Part shown: one piece after another, positions 47,082 through 56,127 of the stretch
Layout: each line of letters starts with the position of its first letter
How positions within the stretch are numbered: the first letter of the stretch is position 1
Assembly: GCA_963768775.1 (NCBI GenBank)
Contig: CAVYIY010000008.1
Span: 248,001 to 312,000 of the forward strand
Origin: FEN-33 sp963768775
GTDB lineage: Archaea; Thermoplasmatota; Thermoplasmata; Methanomassiliicoccales; UBA472
Length of the DNA: 64,000 bases
Direction of reading: 5' to 3'
Translations under genes and position numbers: made by a program
Notes under the pieces: generated by a model
Database searches by the model: none
What the model saw: only the letters and a program-made list of their open reading frames with translations
What the model was told of the DNA's origin: nothing

Positions 47082-48363
47082 ATGAAGGAAGAACAGCTCA
47101 TTTCTTATCGGAGGTCACTATCGGGTACCTACCGGAGGAGAGAGCATAGGCACCGCAGACAGCCGGCCGAGGGGGATATTTCCAAAGGTTCCACCTCAGG
47201 TAAGGGGCCTGATCTATCTCACGTCGTTCTCCTCCATAGCCTACGGCTTTCTGATGATGTCAGTAGCAGCCTATCTTCCTGAGGTAGGGATCACATCTGG
47301 CCAAGTGGGGTTGCTGCTGGGCCTCAACGGCGCGGCGCTGGTAGTCACAGCCGTCCCAGTTGGATTGTTGGCGGATCGGATCGGTAGGAAGAGCATCTTC
47401 ATCTGGGGTCTGGCCGGCCTCTCCCCCATCATGCTGGTATACGCCTTCACCACGGACTTCTCCTTCTTGGCAATCGCCTCCATCTTCGCCGGACTGGCCG
47501 AGGGGGCCTTCCTGAGCACCTGGAACGCGATGATCGCGGACCAGACCGCTCATGGCGGCCGAGAGGAGGCGTTCTCGATGAGCTTCATCTTCAACACCTC
47601 ATCCACCTCCATCGGATACGCCCTGCCCCTGGCATTCCCTGCCCTTCAGGCCTTGACTGGCATGGATTCCAGAGGGATCCACTCCGCGGCCTTCTTCATC
47701 CTCGCAATCGTGGCTTTCATCTCCCCGTTGGCGTTACGCGCGCTACTCTGCAACTACAACGACAGGGCCGAGTTCGGCACGACGAGCATCAGGAAGATCC
47801 GCAACTTGCGCGTCATTCTCAAATTCTCGGCCATCAACTCGTTGATCGGACTGGGGGCGGGATTCGTCATCCCGCTCATCCCCACCTTCCTGTTCTTGCG
47901 ATTCGGCCTTGCTGATACCTATACTGGGCCTTTGCTCGCGCTCTCTGGCATCACCATTGGGCTGGTCTCTGTCTTCAGTCCATGGCTTGCGCGCAAATAT
48001 GGCATAGTGCGGGCGATCGTGCTGACGCAGGGCATAAGCACCATATTCATGTTCGCCATCCCGTTCATGCCTGATGCCCCCACTGCAGCCGCCGTGTATC
48101 TGGTGCGGTCCGCGCTCATGAATATGGGAGGTCCCTTGGTGGACACATTCATGATGGGGATTGTGAGCAAGGAAGAAAGGGGGGTAGCCAGCGCCATAAA
48201 CATGGTCATTTGGCGGTTACCCAATTCTGTCACGACCATCGCCGGAGGCGTCCTTTTGGCCAGCGGTCAGTTTGTGCTGCCTTTCATCATCGCAGCCCTG
48301 TTCTATATCCTGGCGATAAGCCTCTTCTTCCACAACTTCAAGAACATCAAGCTGAAAGGCTGA
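47082..48363 (+). CDS. Major facilitator superfamily transporter (frame broken near the start)
   Basis: About 425 residues, 12 predicted helices. Loop 2-3 has 'GLLADRIGRKS', the hallmark of MFS carriers, and a related 'SPWLARKYGI' occurs in the second half. The clean frame from ATG 47254 would cut off the first helix; the same frame upstream reads 'VRGLIYLTSFSSIAYGFLMMS', clearly that helix, but has no start codon. An ATG at 47082, one base out of frame, becomes usable if one base near 47094 is extra. The substrate cannot be told; drug or sugar efflux is typical. Confidence 0.8.
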
Positions 48364-48485
48364 ATGGCCTGAGGACCTTCACTCGGCCACTGGGACGAAG
48401 AGCCACACGGCAAATGACAGATGCTCGTTATTTTGCATTCGAGAGATCAAGACAAACTTTTTATCGCCTCGGTTGGAATCTTGAA

Positions 48486-48860
48486 ATGTCAACTATGTCG
48501 TTCTTCAAGAGAAAACAGGCGCCAACGAGCGCCCCAAGAAAGGACAACGTCGTCAATCTTTCAGAGGCGGACTTCGATGAAAGCATTCATCGGAACGATG
48601 TGGTCATGGTCATGTTCTGCAAGCCTGAATGCCCTCACTGCATACGCATGGAGCCCATCTATCAGGAATTGAGCGAAGAGATGGTCGACAGGGTGCTACT
48701 CAGCAGGGTCAACATCCTGACAAATGTCAATCTGAGGAAGAAATATGAGGTCACTGGAACCCCGACCTTTGTCTTAATCAAGCATGGGGACGTAGTGGGG
48801 TCGATTCGAGGTGAGTGCACCAAGGACATGCTGAAAGAGGAGATAGTTAGGCACCTCTAG
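48486..48860 (+). CDS. Thioredoxin-like protein
   Basis: 124 residues, thioredoxin fold. The active site is 'FCKPECPHCIRMEPIYQEL' with C-P-H-C, and the cis-proline region is 'YEVTGTPTFVLIKHGDVVGSIRGE'. It has a short Lys-rich N-terminus and no signal peptide. The C-P-H-C pair is as in DsbA-type sites, but the fold and size are those of thioredoxin. The start is ATG 48486 or 48495, with a T-rich TATA-like stretch about 35 nt upstream. Confidence 0.85.
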   Translation: MSTMSFFKRKQAPTSAPRKDNVVNLSEADFDESIHRNDVVMVMFCKPECPHCIRMEPIYQELSEEMVDRVLLSRVNILTNVNLRKKYEVTGTPTFVLIKHGDVVGSIRGECTKDMLKEEIVRHL

Positions 48861-48912
48861 CAGCGCTTTCCTCGAAATTGGCGATCGTTATTTCGCGTTC
48901 CTGCCCGCTTCA

Positions 48913-49758
48913 TTAGCCTCTTACGAAAGTGCCCCTCTCAAGTTCCCGGAAGGCCTCGTCCAGCTCTTCCTTGGTGTTCATCACGATCGGGCCACCCCAG
49001 GCGATCGGCTCTCGAATGGGCTCGCCTGAGACAAGAAGTAACCGCGCTCCACCCCGATTTGCCTCGAACGCCACCTCTTCGCCTGCCGCGATGATGGCCA
49101 TTTGGCCGGTTCGAGCGACGGATCCCACTCCATCCGAGACGCTGCCGCTGAAGACATAGGCAAACGCATTCCTTCCACTTTGGACGCGATGCATGAACCT
49201 GCCATCTTTGGGCATGGTGACGTCGAAGTAATCTACCGGCACGACGATGTCCTTGACCGGTCCAACTGCGCCCGCCATTCTTCCGGCGATGATCTTCACC
49301 TCGATATCATCGGCCAGCGTTACTCTCGGGATTGTCTTGTAGGAGACTTCTCGATAGCGAGGGGGCATCAGCTTGTTCTTCTTTGGGAGATTGACCCAGA
49401 GCTGGAACCCCTGGAACATTCCTTCGTAGCGTTGCGGCATCTCCCGGTGAATGATCCCGCTGCCGGCGGTCATCCATTGAACATCGCCGGAACGGATGAT
49501 GCCCTCGTTGCCCAAACTGTCCCGATGTGTGATGCTCCCGGAAACCACGTAGGTCACGGTCTCTATGCCTCGATGCGGATGTTCTGGGAAACCTGCAAGG
49601 TAATCGTTTGGATTGGAGGAGTGGATGTCGTCCAGCAGAAGGAAAGGGTCGAGCCTCGTCGTCTGGTCGTGGCCGAAAACGCGGTATAGATGGACCCCTG
49701 CCCCGTCGGTCGTCTGATTGGCGCTTATCACTCTTTCGAAGGGCCGGTTCTGGGCCAT
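48913..49758 (-). CDS. Pirin family protein
   Basis: 281 residues, two cupin domains. Metal ligands are visible in the N-terminal cupin: His-Pro-His in 'GFPEHPHRGIETVTYVV', then His and Glu in 'GSGIIHREMP'. Members act as quercetin dioxygenase-like enzymes or redox-sensing regulators; which applies here is unknown. The C-terminal 'EPIAWGGPIVMNTKEELDEAFRELERGTF' is typical. Confidence 0.92.
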   Translation of the reverse strand: MAQNRPFERVISANQTTDGAGVHLYRVFGHDQTTRLDPFLLLDDIHSSNPNDYLAGFPEHPHRGIETVTYVVSGSITHRDSLGNEGIIRSGDVQWMTAGSGIIHREMPQRYEGMFQGFQLWVNLPKKNKLMPPRYREVSYKTIPRVTLADDIEVKIIAGRMAGAVGPVKDIVVPVDYFDVTMPKDGRFMHRVQSGRNAFAYVFSGSVSDGVGSVARTGQMAIIAAGEEVAFEANRGGARLLLVSGEPIREPIAWGGPIVMNTKEELDEAFRELERGTFVRG

Positions 49759-49877
49759 GATTTTTCAGTGTGTGCTCGAAGCTAATAAAGAATTTGTGCC
49801 GACGTTGATCCAACTATGATTGATGAGGAAGTCATCCAGAACCTGGCGCGCTGAGAAATAATGTGAGGCTTTGGTAA

Positions 49878-51374
49878 TCATGTTCCGAAGGAGAGCCCTT
49901 CGGTCATGTCGGCGGTGGAGAACATCGTTCCTCGATTGAGCAGATCCTCCGGGTCGAAAAGCTCCTTCACCTCATGGAATGCCTGGTAGGTTCTCTTACC
50001 GAACTCCTGGACTAGGAAGGGTGCGCGATTTCGGCCCATGCCGTGCTCGCCGGTCATACTCCCGCCATACTTGAATGTGATGCGGAAGCACTCCTCCGCC
50101 AAGCGTCGCAATCTCTGTTGCCAATCGTCGCTCGGGATCAAGGGGCGCACATGGACGTTGCCTTCCCCCACATGGCCATAGATGATCACCATCAAGCCCT
50201 CATCCTCAAATAGACGTCGGATGTCCTCAACGAACGCACCCAGATGGGGCACGGGCACTGCAAGGTCGTCGGCGAAAGGAATGAAGCGATGCTTATTGTC
50301 CTCATGAGCCCTCTTGATCCGCAGTAGCATCCCTCCGCGCATCTTCCAAAGGGCGGATTGCCGCTCAGGCTCCTCGATCCATAATGGTCGGAACGCTTTG
50401 CTCTTCAAGCGCTCTTCAAAGGCTCTTCCGGTGCGAACCGCATCCTCGTCGAACTCTACTATCAGAGATGCCTGCATTTCTGCCGGCAGGCTCCAGCCGC
50501 TCTTGCGCAGCTCTTCTGTGCCGTAGCCGTCCATCAATTCCAAGGAAGAAGGCTTGAATCGCAGTATCTCAGGCACTAGCGAGCAGGCTTCCTCCAGCCC
50601 GCTGCAAGGAACGAGGAATAGGGTCTTACTGGTCGGAGCTGGTATGAGCTTCAGCTCCACTTCCGTCAGCACGCCCAAGGTTCCTACCGATCCCGCCATT
50701 AGGTGGGTAAGAATCTGCCCTGGATCCTCGTAATTCACAAATGCTGAGAGATTGTATCCGCTGCTGGATTTCACACCCTTACGGTCTTTCAGCACATCGA
50801 AGACTTCAGCGTCCCCCTGAAGCTCCTCCTTCAATCGCGATAGGCCCGATGTCAGTTCCTCTGGAAGGCGCCCCCTGGAGTCCAGGATGCCGAAGCGCGG
50901 ATTGAACAATCGGACGGAATTCAACCATCGATCGACGCTTCCATACTTCACCCCCCGAAGCCCGGTCGCATTTGTCGCGACATTGCCTCCTATTGTGCAG
51001 AAGGAGCTGGAGCTGGGATCGTAAGGGACGATCGATCCAATCGCTAGGGCGCTCTTCATCAAATCGCCATGCCATACACCGGCCTGAACCCTTGCCAGGT
51101 TATGATCCAGGTTCATGATCGCGTTCAGCTTCATCGTTGTCAGGATCATTCCTTCTCCCACCGCCGAGCCGGACTGGTTTGAGCCCCCCCCTCTTGTAGT
51201 TATCACCACCCCTCGCTCCAAGCCAGCCTCGATCAGCAGACCTAGCTCGCTCTCATTGGCCGGCATTGCTACGCACCTTGGTCGGATGCGATAGCCGCTC
51301 ATGTCCCGACTGAAACGGTCCAGGGTCTGTTCGTCTTTCAGGAAATCCGCTGCTCGATGGCCATTCTGGTTCAA
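49878..51374 (-). CDS. FAD-linked 2-hydroxyacid dehydrogenase/oxidase (GlcD/D-lactate dehydrogenase type)
   Basis: 498 residues. The N-terminal PCMH-type FAD domain has 'ITTRGGGSNQSGSAVGEGMILTTMKLN', 'PYDPSSSSFCTIGGNVATNATGLRGVKYGSV' and 'GSVGTLGVLTEVELKLIP'. The C-terminal domain carries 'HVGEGNVHVRPLIP' and 'GGSMTGEHGMGRNRAPF', the substrate- and metal-binding signature of D-2-hydroxyacid dehydrogenases such as GlcD, D-lactate and D-2-hydroxyglutarate dehydrogenase. It overlaps the upstream VOC-like gene by 4 nt, so the two are co-translated. The electron acceptor could be an iron-sulphur protein like the HdrD-like one, but that gene is far away. Confidence 0.88.
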   Translation of the reverse strand: MNQNGHRAADFLKDEQTLDRFSRDMSGYRIRPRCVAMPANESELGLLIEAGLERGVVITTRGGGSNQSGSAVGEGMILTTMKLNAIMNLDHNLARVQAGVWHGDLMKSALAIGSIVPYDPSSSSFCTIGGNVATNATGLRGVKYGSVDRWLNSVRLFNPRFGILDSRGRLPEELTSGLSRLKEELQGDAEVFDVLKDRKGVKSSSGYNLSAFVNYEDPGQILTHLMAGSVGTLGVLTEVELKLIPAPTSKTLFLVPCSGLEEACSLVPEILRFKPSSLELMDGYGTEELRKSGWSLPAEMQASLIVEFDEDAVRTGRAFEERLKSKAFRPLWIEEPERQSALWKMRGGMLLRIKRAHEDNKHRFIPFADDLAVPVPHLGAFVEDIRRLFEDEGLMVIIYGHVGEGNVHVRPLIPSDDWQQRLRRLAEECFRITFKYGGSMTGEHGMGRNRAPFLVQEFGKRTYQAFHEVKELFDPEDLLNRGTMFSTADMTEGLSFGT

Positions 51375-52708
51375 GCCTGGGTCACCTTGTAGGTCGAAGG
51401 ATTCGTTGCCTTAAGAATCGCGCTCACCGAACTCTGATTAAACCCCTTGAAGCCTGATGCTCTCTGGATCAGCTCTAAATGGCTTCCAATGGCGCCCTTC
51501 TCCTTGAACTCGTTTAACTTCGACTGGTCAAAATGACCCGAGTGCCGTAACCGGTCCAATCTTGTCTTCTCCACATGCCACATTTCTCCGGTCGTGAATA
51601 GCTGACTGAGGAAGGTGAAATCTGAAAAGGGCTCCATGCAATCCGCTCCGCTTCTCGTCAGAGAAGATCGTGCTTTATCGAAATCTACTCGGATAGCCAT
51701 GTGATGCATGCCAGCCTGAAGGAAGCTCTCCCCGTGGAGGGCAACCCATTGACCTACCGTGCCTTGCCGATCCAATTCTGGCAAGGGTTGATGGGCAAAG
51801 TCTCCAGAATTCTCTTCTGGAGCGAGATCGACATCGGCGAAGACCGCGGCACCAGACGTTGGATGCTCCATGATCTGCGCGCCCCATCCCGCTATTTCTC
51901 CGGCATAGAATCGTTCCCTTGGCACGAAACCCAGCACCTCCAGCAAGCGGATCAAACGGTGAAAATGACTGCGGGAGCTCCGAAACGTGAGATGATCGCG
52001 ATTGGCCCATCCCAGTCCCACTTCGTCTTGGGCCATGCCCTGTATACGGGCTGCAGAATTGCGTGATTGCCAGTAATCGGTCTCGCTCCGTTCGAACGCA
52101 TCAGCAAGGCGTGCGGGGTCCAAGTCGCTTCTGAACATGGCTATCAACCCTTCGATTGCCTGAATGCCTGCCTCATCCGATTGTTGCCTTCTGTCCCTAG
52201 AGCGCAATGATTCCATGGCGCTCATGTATACGTCGATATCTTCGGCTTGGGACACCGCGAAATCATTGCTCCCCCGCCGCTCGACCGCGATCAGTGAGGC
52301 CTCATCGCTCGTCTTCATCTCAAGCCGTCGCAGGGGGGCGTATCGCTCCCCTTGGATGTCGTCAGGTATGGACCAGATCGATTTGAACGATTCAACATCG
52401 TCCACTCTTATTGCCAGTTCGGTTTCGTTGCCGTGGAATCTCAATGGGAACAGATTTGTTCCACGCGACAGGAACACCCCTTTTCTCGAACCATCCTCAG
52501 TGAAACCATGCTTGGCAAGCTCGTCCCGGTCTAGCATTTCCTGGGGCAAGGAAACGTGGTCGATCCAATCGAAGAAACGCGTAGATGTCCCAGACTCGAT
52601 CATCGCGCCAACCCTATCTGCGCGAGGGCACTGGTCGATGATCCAGTCTACTAAATGGCGTAGATGCTTATCCGCTTCCGGTGCGAGCTGCCAATCGAAG
52701 ATGCTCAA
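51371..52708 (-). CDS. Unrecognised protein with VOC-like modules
   Basis: 445 residues. At least two segments look like vicinal-oxygen-chelate modules: 'FFDWIDHVSLPQEM' to 'ELAIRVDDVESF' (residues about 48-135), and 'DHLTFRSSRSHFHRLIRLLEVLGFVPRERFY' to 'AAVFADVDLAPEE' (about 238-300). A third His-rich strand, 'GMHHMAIRVDFDKARSSL', lies near residue 335. The VOC fold underlies glyoxalases and dioxygenases. Its length equals that of DUF1338 dioxygenases, but their hallmark cysteine/histidine motif is not seen. It is translationally coupled to the FAD dehydrogenase; a shared catabolic step on a 2-oxo- or 2-hydroxyacid is a reasonable guess only. Confidence 0.55.
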   Translation of the reverse strand: MSIFDWQLAPEADKHLRHLVDWIIDQCPRADRVGAMIESGTSTRFFDWIDHVSLPQEMLDRDELAKHGFTEDGSRKGVFLSRGTNLFPLRFHGNETELAIRVDDVESFKSIWSIPDDIQGERYAPLRRLEMKTSDEASLIAVERRGSNDFAVSQAEDIDVYMSAMESLRSRDRRQQSDEAGIQAIEGLIAMFRSDLDPARLADAFERSETDYWQSRNSAARIQGMAQDEVGLGWANRDHLTFRSSRSHFHRLIRLLEVLGFVPRERFYAGEIAGWGAQIMEHPTSGAAVFADVDLAPEENSGDFAHQPLPELDRQGTVGQWVALHGESFLQAGMHHMAIRVDFDKARSSLTRSGADCMEPFSDFTFLSQLFTTGEMWHVEKTRLDRLRHSGHFDQSKLNEFKEKGAIGSHLELIQRASGFKGFNQSSVSAILKATNPSTYKVTQA

Positions 52709-52832
52709 ACCCGATCACCCCCGATTTCTTTGAGCCCGAGGGATATGAACTTTACCAAGTCAGGCCGGGATTGGCGGTGGTGAGGATTTGAATTGAAATG
52801 AATGGGTGGCCAACGGATTCAAAGTCCAGCAT

Positions 52833-52842
52833 CCTTTTAAAG
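52833..52842 (+). promoter_or_regulatory. TATA box of the gene at 52872
   Basis: CCTTTTAAAG lies 30-39 nt before the ATG at 52872, a distance consistent with a nearly leaderless transcript. Confidence 0.5.
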
Positions 52843-52871
52843 GAGGCCGAGCCAATCCTCACATTAATACC

Positions 52872-53144
52872 ATGGCCCTGATTGATTCGATAGCAAAAGA
52901 CATGATTCGCAATATGGATAAGCAGGAGCGCGAGCGCTTCGTCTCCCGCATGCTGGACGCATTCTTCCAGACCATGAGCATCGATGAGCGCAAGGGGATC
53001 ATGATCAAGTTCATACCTGACCTCGTCAGCCGGGTCATGGAGGGGATGTCGCCCAGTGACCGTAAGATGGTCGTGGAAGAGGCGATTTCCGCCATCGCCA
53101 ACCCAAAACCTGAGGCAAAAGAGAGGGGACCAGAGCATCGATGA
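52872..53144 (+). CDS. Small helical hypothetical protein, 90 residues
   Basis: The start is ATG 52872, chosen from the TATA box at 52833. All-helical and charged: 'IAKDMIRNMDKQERERFVSRMLDAFFQTMSIDERKGIMIKFIPDLVSRVMEGMSPSDRKMVVEEAISAI'. Two similar units, each 'M-(D/S)-...-R-...-(V/I)', suggest an internal repeat. No cysteines and no membrane segment. It is not recognised. Confidence 0.6.
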   Translation: MALIDSIAKDMIRNMDKQERERFVSRMLDAFFQTMSIDERKGIMIKFIPDLVSRVMEGMSPSDRKMVVEEAISAIANPKPEAKERGPEHR

Positions 53145-53376
53145 AACGCTCGATATGATCATGAGCAGATTGAGACACGATGCCACTCGTTGCTAATCGG
53201 CAATCATCCATCACGGGTGCCCCTTCTCATCGCATCCCTGTCCGGCCTTAGATAATTTGAAATGGTCCCGGTGCCGTCAAGAATGGTCGTCATCAATCGA
53301 CGATCGACGAATGCCATTTGAAGATCAGGATGGGGCGCTCTGGACAATTTGTCGAATGATTAAGAAAGGAAATCAC

Positions 53377-53760
53377 ATGGACTGGATCGATGAAACCGTT
53401 GCGATTGGAAGTTGGATAGACGCTCGCTGCGTTCGAATATTGAAAAGAGAGAAGATCGACCTGATAATCGATTCGAGAACACTATTCTCCAATAGTCCGG
53501 GGAAACTCAGCAACGAACCCGATCTGGAACGGGTTTGCCGGATGGCGGAATTGATGATCGAATTTGCAAACCTGAAGGCCAGGGTGCTGGTGTTTTGCAG
53601 ACATGGGAAGGATCGCAGCCCATTCCTGGTAGCGGTGTATCTCAGCCAGAAGCATGGGGTGCCGTACGATGAAGCTTACCGGATCATAATGGACAAGCGG
53701 ACGAGGACGGTCTATCATCCTGAATGGGTGGAAAGGTTAGGCTCGTACAAGAAAAAATGA
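53377..53760 (+). CDS. Dual-specificity/tyrosine phosphatase-like protein
   Basis: About 127 residues from the ATG at 53377 (another ATG at 53356). The signature CX5R loop is 'VLVFCRHGKDRSPFLVAVYL' (C-R-H-G-K-D-R), with a general-acid Asp possibly in the 'IDLIIDSRTLF' segment and 'YDEAYRIIMDKR' after the loop. Size and order match archaeal dual-specificity phosphatases. A short upstream part of the open frame looks non-coding. Confidence 0.78.
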   Translation: MDWIDETVAIGSWIDARCVRILKREKIDLIIDSRTLFSNSPGKLSNEPDLERVCRMAELMIEFANLKARVLVFCRHGKDRSPFLVAVYLSQKHGVPYDEAYRIIMDKRTRTVYHPEWVERLGSYKKK

Positions 53761-53810
53761 GCATCCGCATGATTAACTGCCGACGAGTTCGGTCTTCCTG
53801 AGAGCAGGGA

Positions 53811-54878
53811 TCATTCCCGGCTCGCGCAGGCGAGCACTGAATCATCCAGCGCATAGCGGAGTCTCGGCGCTACCAGGAATATCGAGCCGTAACCGAAGAA
53901 GTTCTGTTCCGCAACATCATAGATTGCCAGGCTGCAATACTTTGCTTTCAATTCGCCCAGATTGGCAATGAATTCATCCTCGGGATTCTTGCCATCATCG
54001 TTTATGCATCGATTCAAAGGCTCGAGGACTTCGCTCTTCAATTCCCCAATCCTGGCCTTCAGGAGGCCCATGGCCATCCATCGGCTCGATATTCCCTGGA
54101 AATGCCTCATTATGACGAGTTGGGCCACTAGGACAGCGATCAGATCCGGGAGGCCGACGACGAGCGGAAGGTCCTCCGTGGACAGCAGCTCGATGAGCGT
54201 GCTCCCTGGAAGGAGTATCGCCCCGAAGAAGAGGACGGCGCAGACTATGAGCAGCCCTGCTACAACGGTCGACAGGAGGGCGAATTCTAGCTTGTTTCTC
54301 GAATGTGCCTCCTTCAATCTGGTCCTGATGGTCCTGGCGATCCTGGTGATCCCTTGGGCGTGCGGCTCCAATACGAGCATGAGCACGTAGAACAGGAGGA
54401 TTAGAACGATTTGCGTTGATATGTTCCCTGCCAACTGCGTGCCGATCGTGTTCGAGAGGAATCCGAAATCGATGGCATAGACCAGGCCGATGGCGAAGAT
54501 GATGGAGAAGCTGAGGGCCAGGGGGACCATGCCGCCGAAGAAAATGGTCAATCCGACCTCGATCGCAAGCCTCCTCCTCCTAAAAATCAGGTGGCTGGCC
54601 ACATCCTTGAATTGGACATACAGCTTCTCGATGTCGATCCTGTCTTTGATCTTCGTCTTCTCCACGGTCGTCGTCGGAATCAGAAGGATGACGAAATTGT
54701 ACGAGTACAGCAATATGCCAACAATCAACCAGAGCAGCAGGATGCTAGGATTGAGATAGATCAGCGCTGCCCCGAAAATGATGAAAGCGCAGGCGAGGAC
54801 AGTCCCAAGGGCTTGCCCCTTCGACCTTTGCTCCACCCGCTGAATGAGTCCCTCTTCTCTCTTGATCTCCTCTTCCAC
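53811..54878 (-). CDS. Polytopic membrane protein of unknown function
   Basis: 355 residues with about seven hydrophobic segments: a pair at about 27-68, a pair at about 110-145, one near 160, a pair at about 207-260. Charged cytosolic loops (Lys/Arg-rich 'FRRRR', 'TIRTRLKEAHSRNKLE') separate them. The C-terminal 90 residues are soluble. The start is GTG at 54876-54878. The frame continues upstream with a charged, likely coding segment but no start codon, so the N-terminus may be longer or interrupted. Not recognised. Confidence 0.6.
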   Translation of the reverse strand: MEEEIKREEGLIQRVEQRSKGQALGTVLACAFIIFGAALIYLNPSILLLWLIVGILLYSYNFVILLIPTTTVEKTKIKDRIDIEKLYVQFKDVASHLIFRRRRLAIEVGLTIFFGGMVPLALSFSIIFAIGLVYAIDFGFLSNTIGTQLAGNISTQIVLILLFYVLMLVLEPHAQGITRIARTIRTRLKEAHSRNKLEFALLSTVVAGLLIVCAVLFFGAILLPGSTLIELLSTEDLPLVVGLPDLIAVLVAQLVIMRHFQGISSRWMAMGLLKARIGELKSEVLEPLNRCINDDGKNPEDEFIANLGELKAKYCSLAIYDVAEQNFFGYGSIFLVAPRLRYALDDSVLACASRE

Positions 54879-55123
54879 TTCCTTTCTGAACGCGGTCAGC
54901 TCATCAGCGCTGCAATAGCCCCCCTGGTTCCCCCATATGTCAATTTCATTCGTAACAACTTGAGAAAATCATCCATTATAACTATTTTGCTGATGCGCCA
55001 TCCGCAATAGACATTGCTTCTCGCGGTTCATGCATCGATGCACCTTTTCTCATTCCCATTAATGAGAAATGAGAACAGAAAACGATATTAGAGTGTGATT
55101 GGCTTAGCAACATCGGGTTTGGA

Positions 55124-55321
55124 ATGGGCAAGAAGGAGAAGGTGGCGTCAGTCCTCCAGTTGGTCGGCGGGAAATCGGAGAACGTCGAGAAGATCGTGGA
55201 CGAACTGGACAGATTCTTTGAAAGCCTGAACGCAGAGATGGAAGGCTGGAAGATCTCAATGGAAGAATACCCGGACGGAACTAGGATTTTCGCTCGGTTT
55301 CAAATGCTGTTGAAGAAGTAG
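55124..55321 (+). CDS. Small protein, 65 residues, related to the one at 56997
   Basis: A helical N-terminal half is followed by 'MEGWKISMEEYPDGTRIFAR', a strand-like end. The same W-K-x-S-x-E-E-x4-G-x-R-I pattern occurs in the 58-residue protein encoded on the other strand at 56997-57173. It starts at ATG with a TATA-like GATATTAGAG about 35-40 nt before, and is the first gene of a three-gene cluster with the kinase-like protein; its stop codon abuts the next start. Confidence 0.65.
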   Translation: MGKKEKVASVLQLVGGKSENVEKIVDELDRFFESLNAEMEGWKISMEEYPDGTRIFARFQMLLKK

Positions 55322-56126
55322 GTGTCGTTCTTGAGCGAAGAAGAGCAGGAGCAGACGAAGAAGAGCAGTGCCTCCGAGAAGCCGGAGATTTGCGAGAATC
55401 CGCTGCTCTGCCCGGAGGAATGGGAAGCAGCATCCTGGAGAGAAGGTCCTCGGGGAATATCACAAGGACGGCCCAGCTGGCATCTCGGTTGAAGAGGCGG
55501 ACCTCGCATCTTTCGAGAGGTACTGGAATAGCAATAGCGAAGGCAACCTCAGCAGCGAGTATCATAAGGAAGGCGCCCCTCATCTGCATGAGCCGCGGGT
55601 GGTCACGGAGAAGAAGGCACCCCTGCCGCAAGAGGCGGCGGAAGCAATCGCGGCGCCGAAGACCGAAGAACCGGTCGCAGGCGGGGCAGCGGTCGAGAAA
55701 CCGAAGGAAACCGGAGCGGCTCCAGAAGAGCCCCTGGCCAAATCCATGATTGATAGACCGATCAACATCCACACGCTTGAGGTGTTGAGCTATGCTGTGG
55801 TCCGCGCGCTTTTCAGTCAAGGAATAAGCTTGCCGATCAAGCGCGAGGGCATAATCGATATGGAATTGAACGTGAAGGGCAAGGACGTCATCCTCGACAC
55901 CAAGGAGTTGTTCCCCATCACCGTCCCGGAGCTAGTGATCTGGCGGGTGATCTATGCTTACAAGGGCAAACCGGTCGTGGAACTCGGGCGCGGGGTCAAG
56001 AAGGGGCTCAAGATCCATGCGTTCAGAGCCCTAGTGATGCTAGTGGACATCTGGCGGGGAAATCGCAAGCAGAGAATAATGAAGAAGAGGCTTGAGCGCG
56101 CGAGAGAAGGTGGCCAGGTAGGTTAA
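55322..56126 (+). CDS. Hypothetical protein with a low-complexity linker (frame broken near 55436)
   Basis: About 268 residues. GTG 55322 directly follows the stop of the 65-residue gene. The N-terminal 38 residues read in one frame, then the frame must shift by one base at about 55436 to reach 'GEKVLGEYHKDGPAGISVEEADLASFERYW'. A Pro/Ala/Glu-rich linker (about residues 85-140) leads to a compact C-terminal domain 'NIHTLEVLSYAVVRALFSQGISLPI' ... 'ELVIWRVIYAYKGKPVVELGRGVKKGLKIHAFR' with a basic end. Not recognised. It is 1 nt from the kinase gene, probably its partner. Confidence 0.6.
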
Positions 56127-56127
56127 G

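Noticed and set aside
51371..52708. Naming the VOC-like protein a DUF1338 (HglS-type) 2-oxoadipate dioxygenase
   Set aside because: The length fits and a 2-hydroxyacid dehydrogenase is adjacent, but the family's characteristic motif with the metal histidines was not found.
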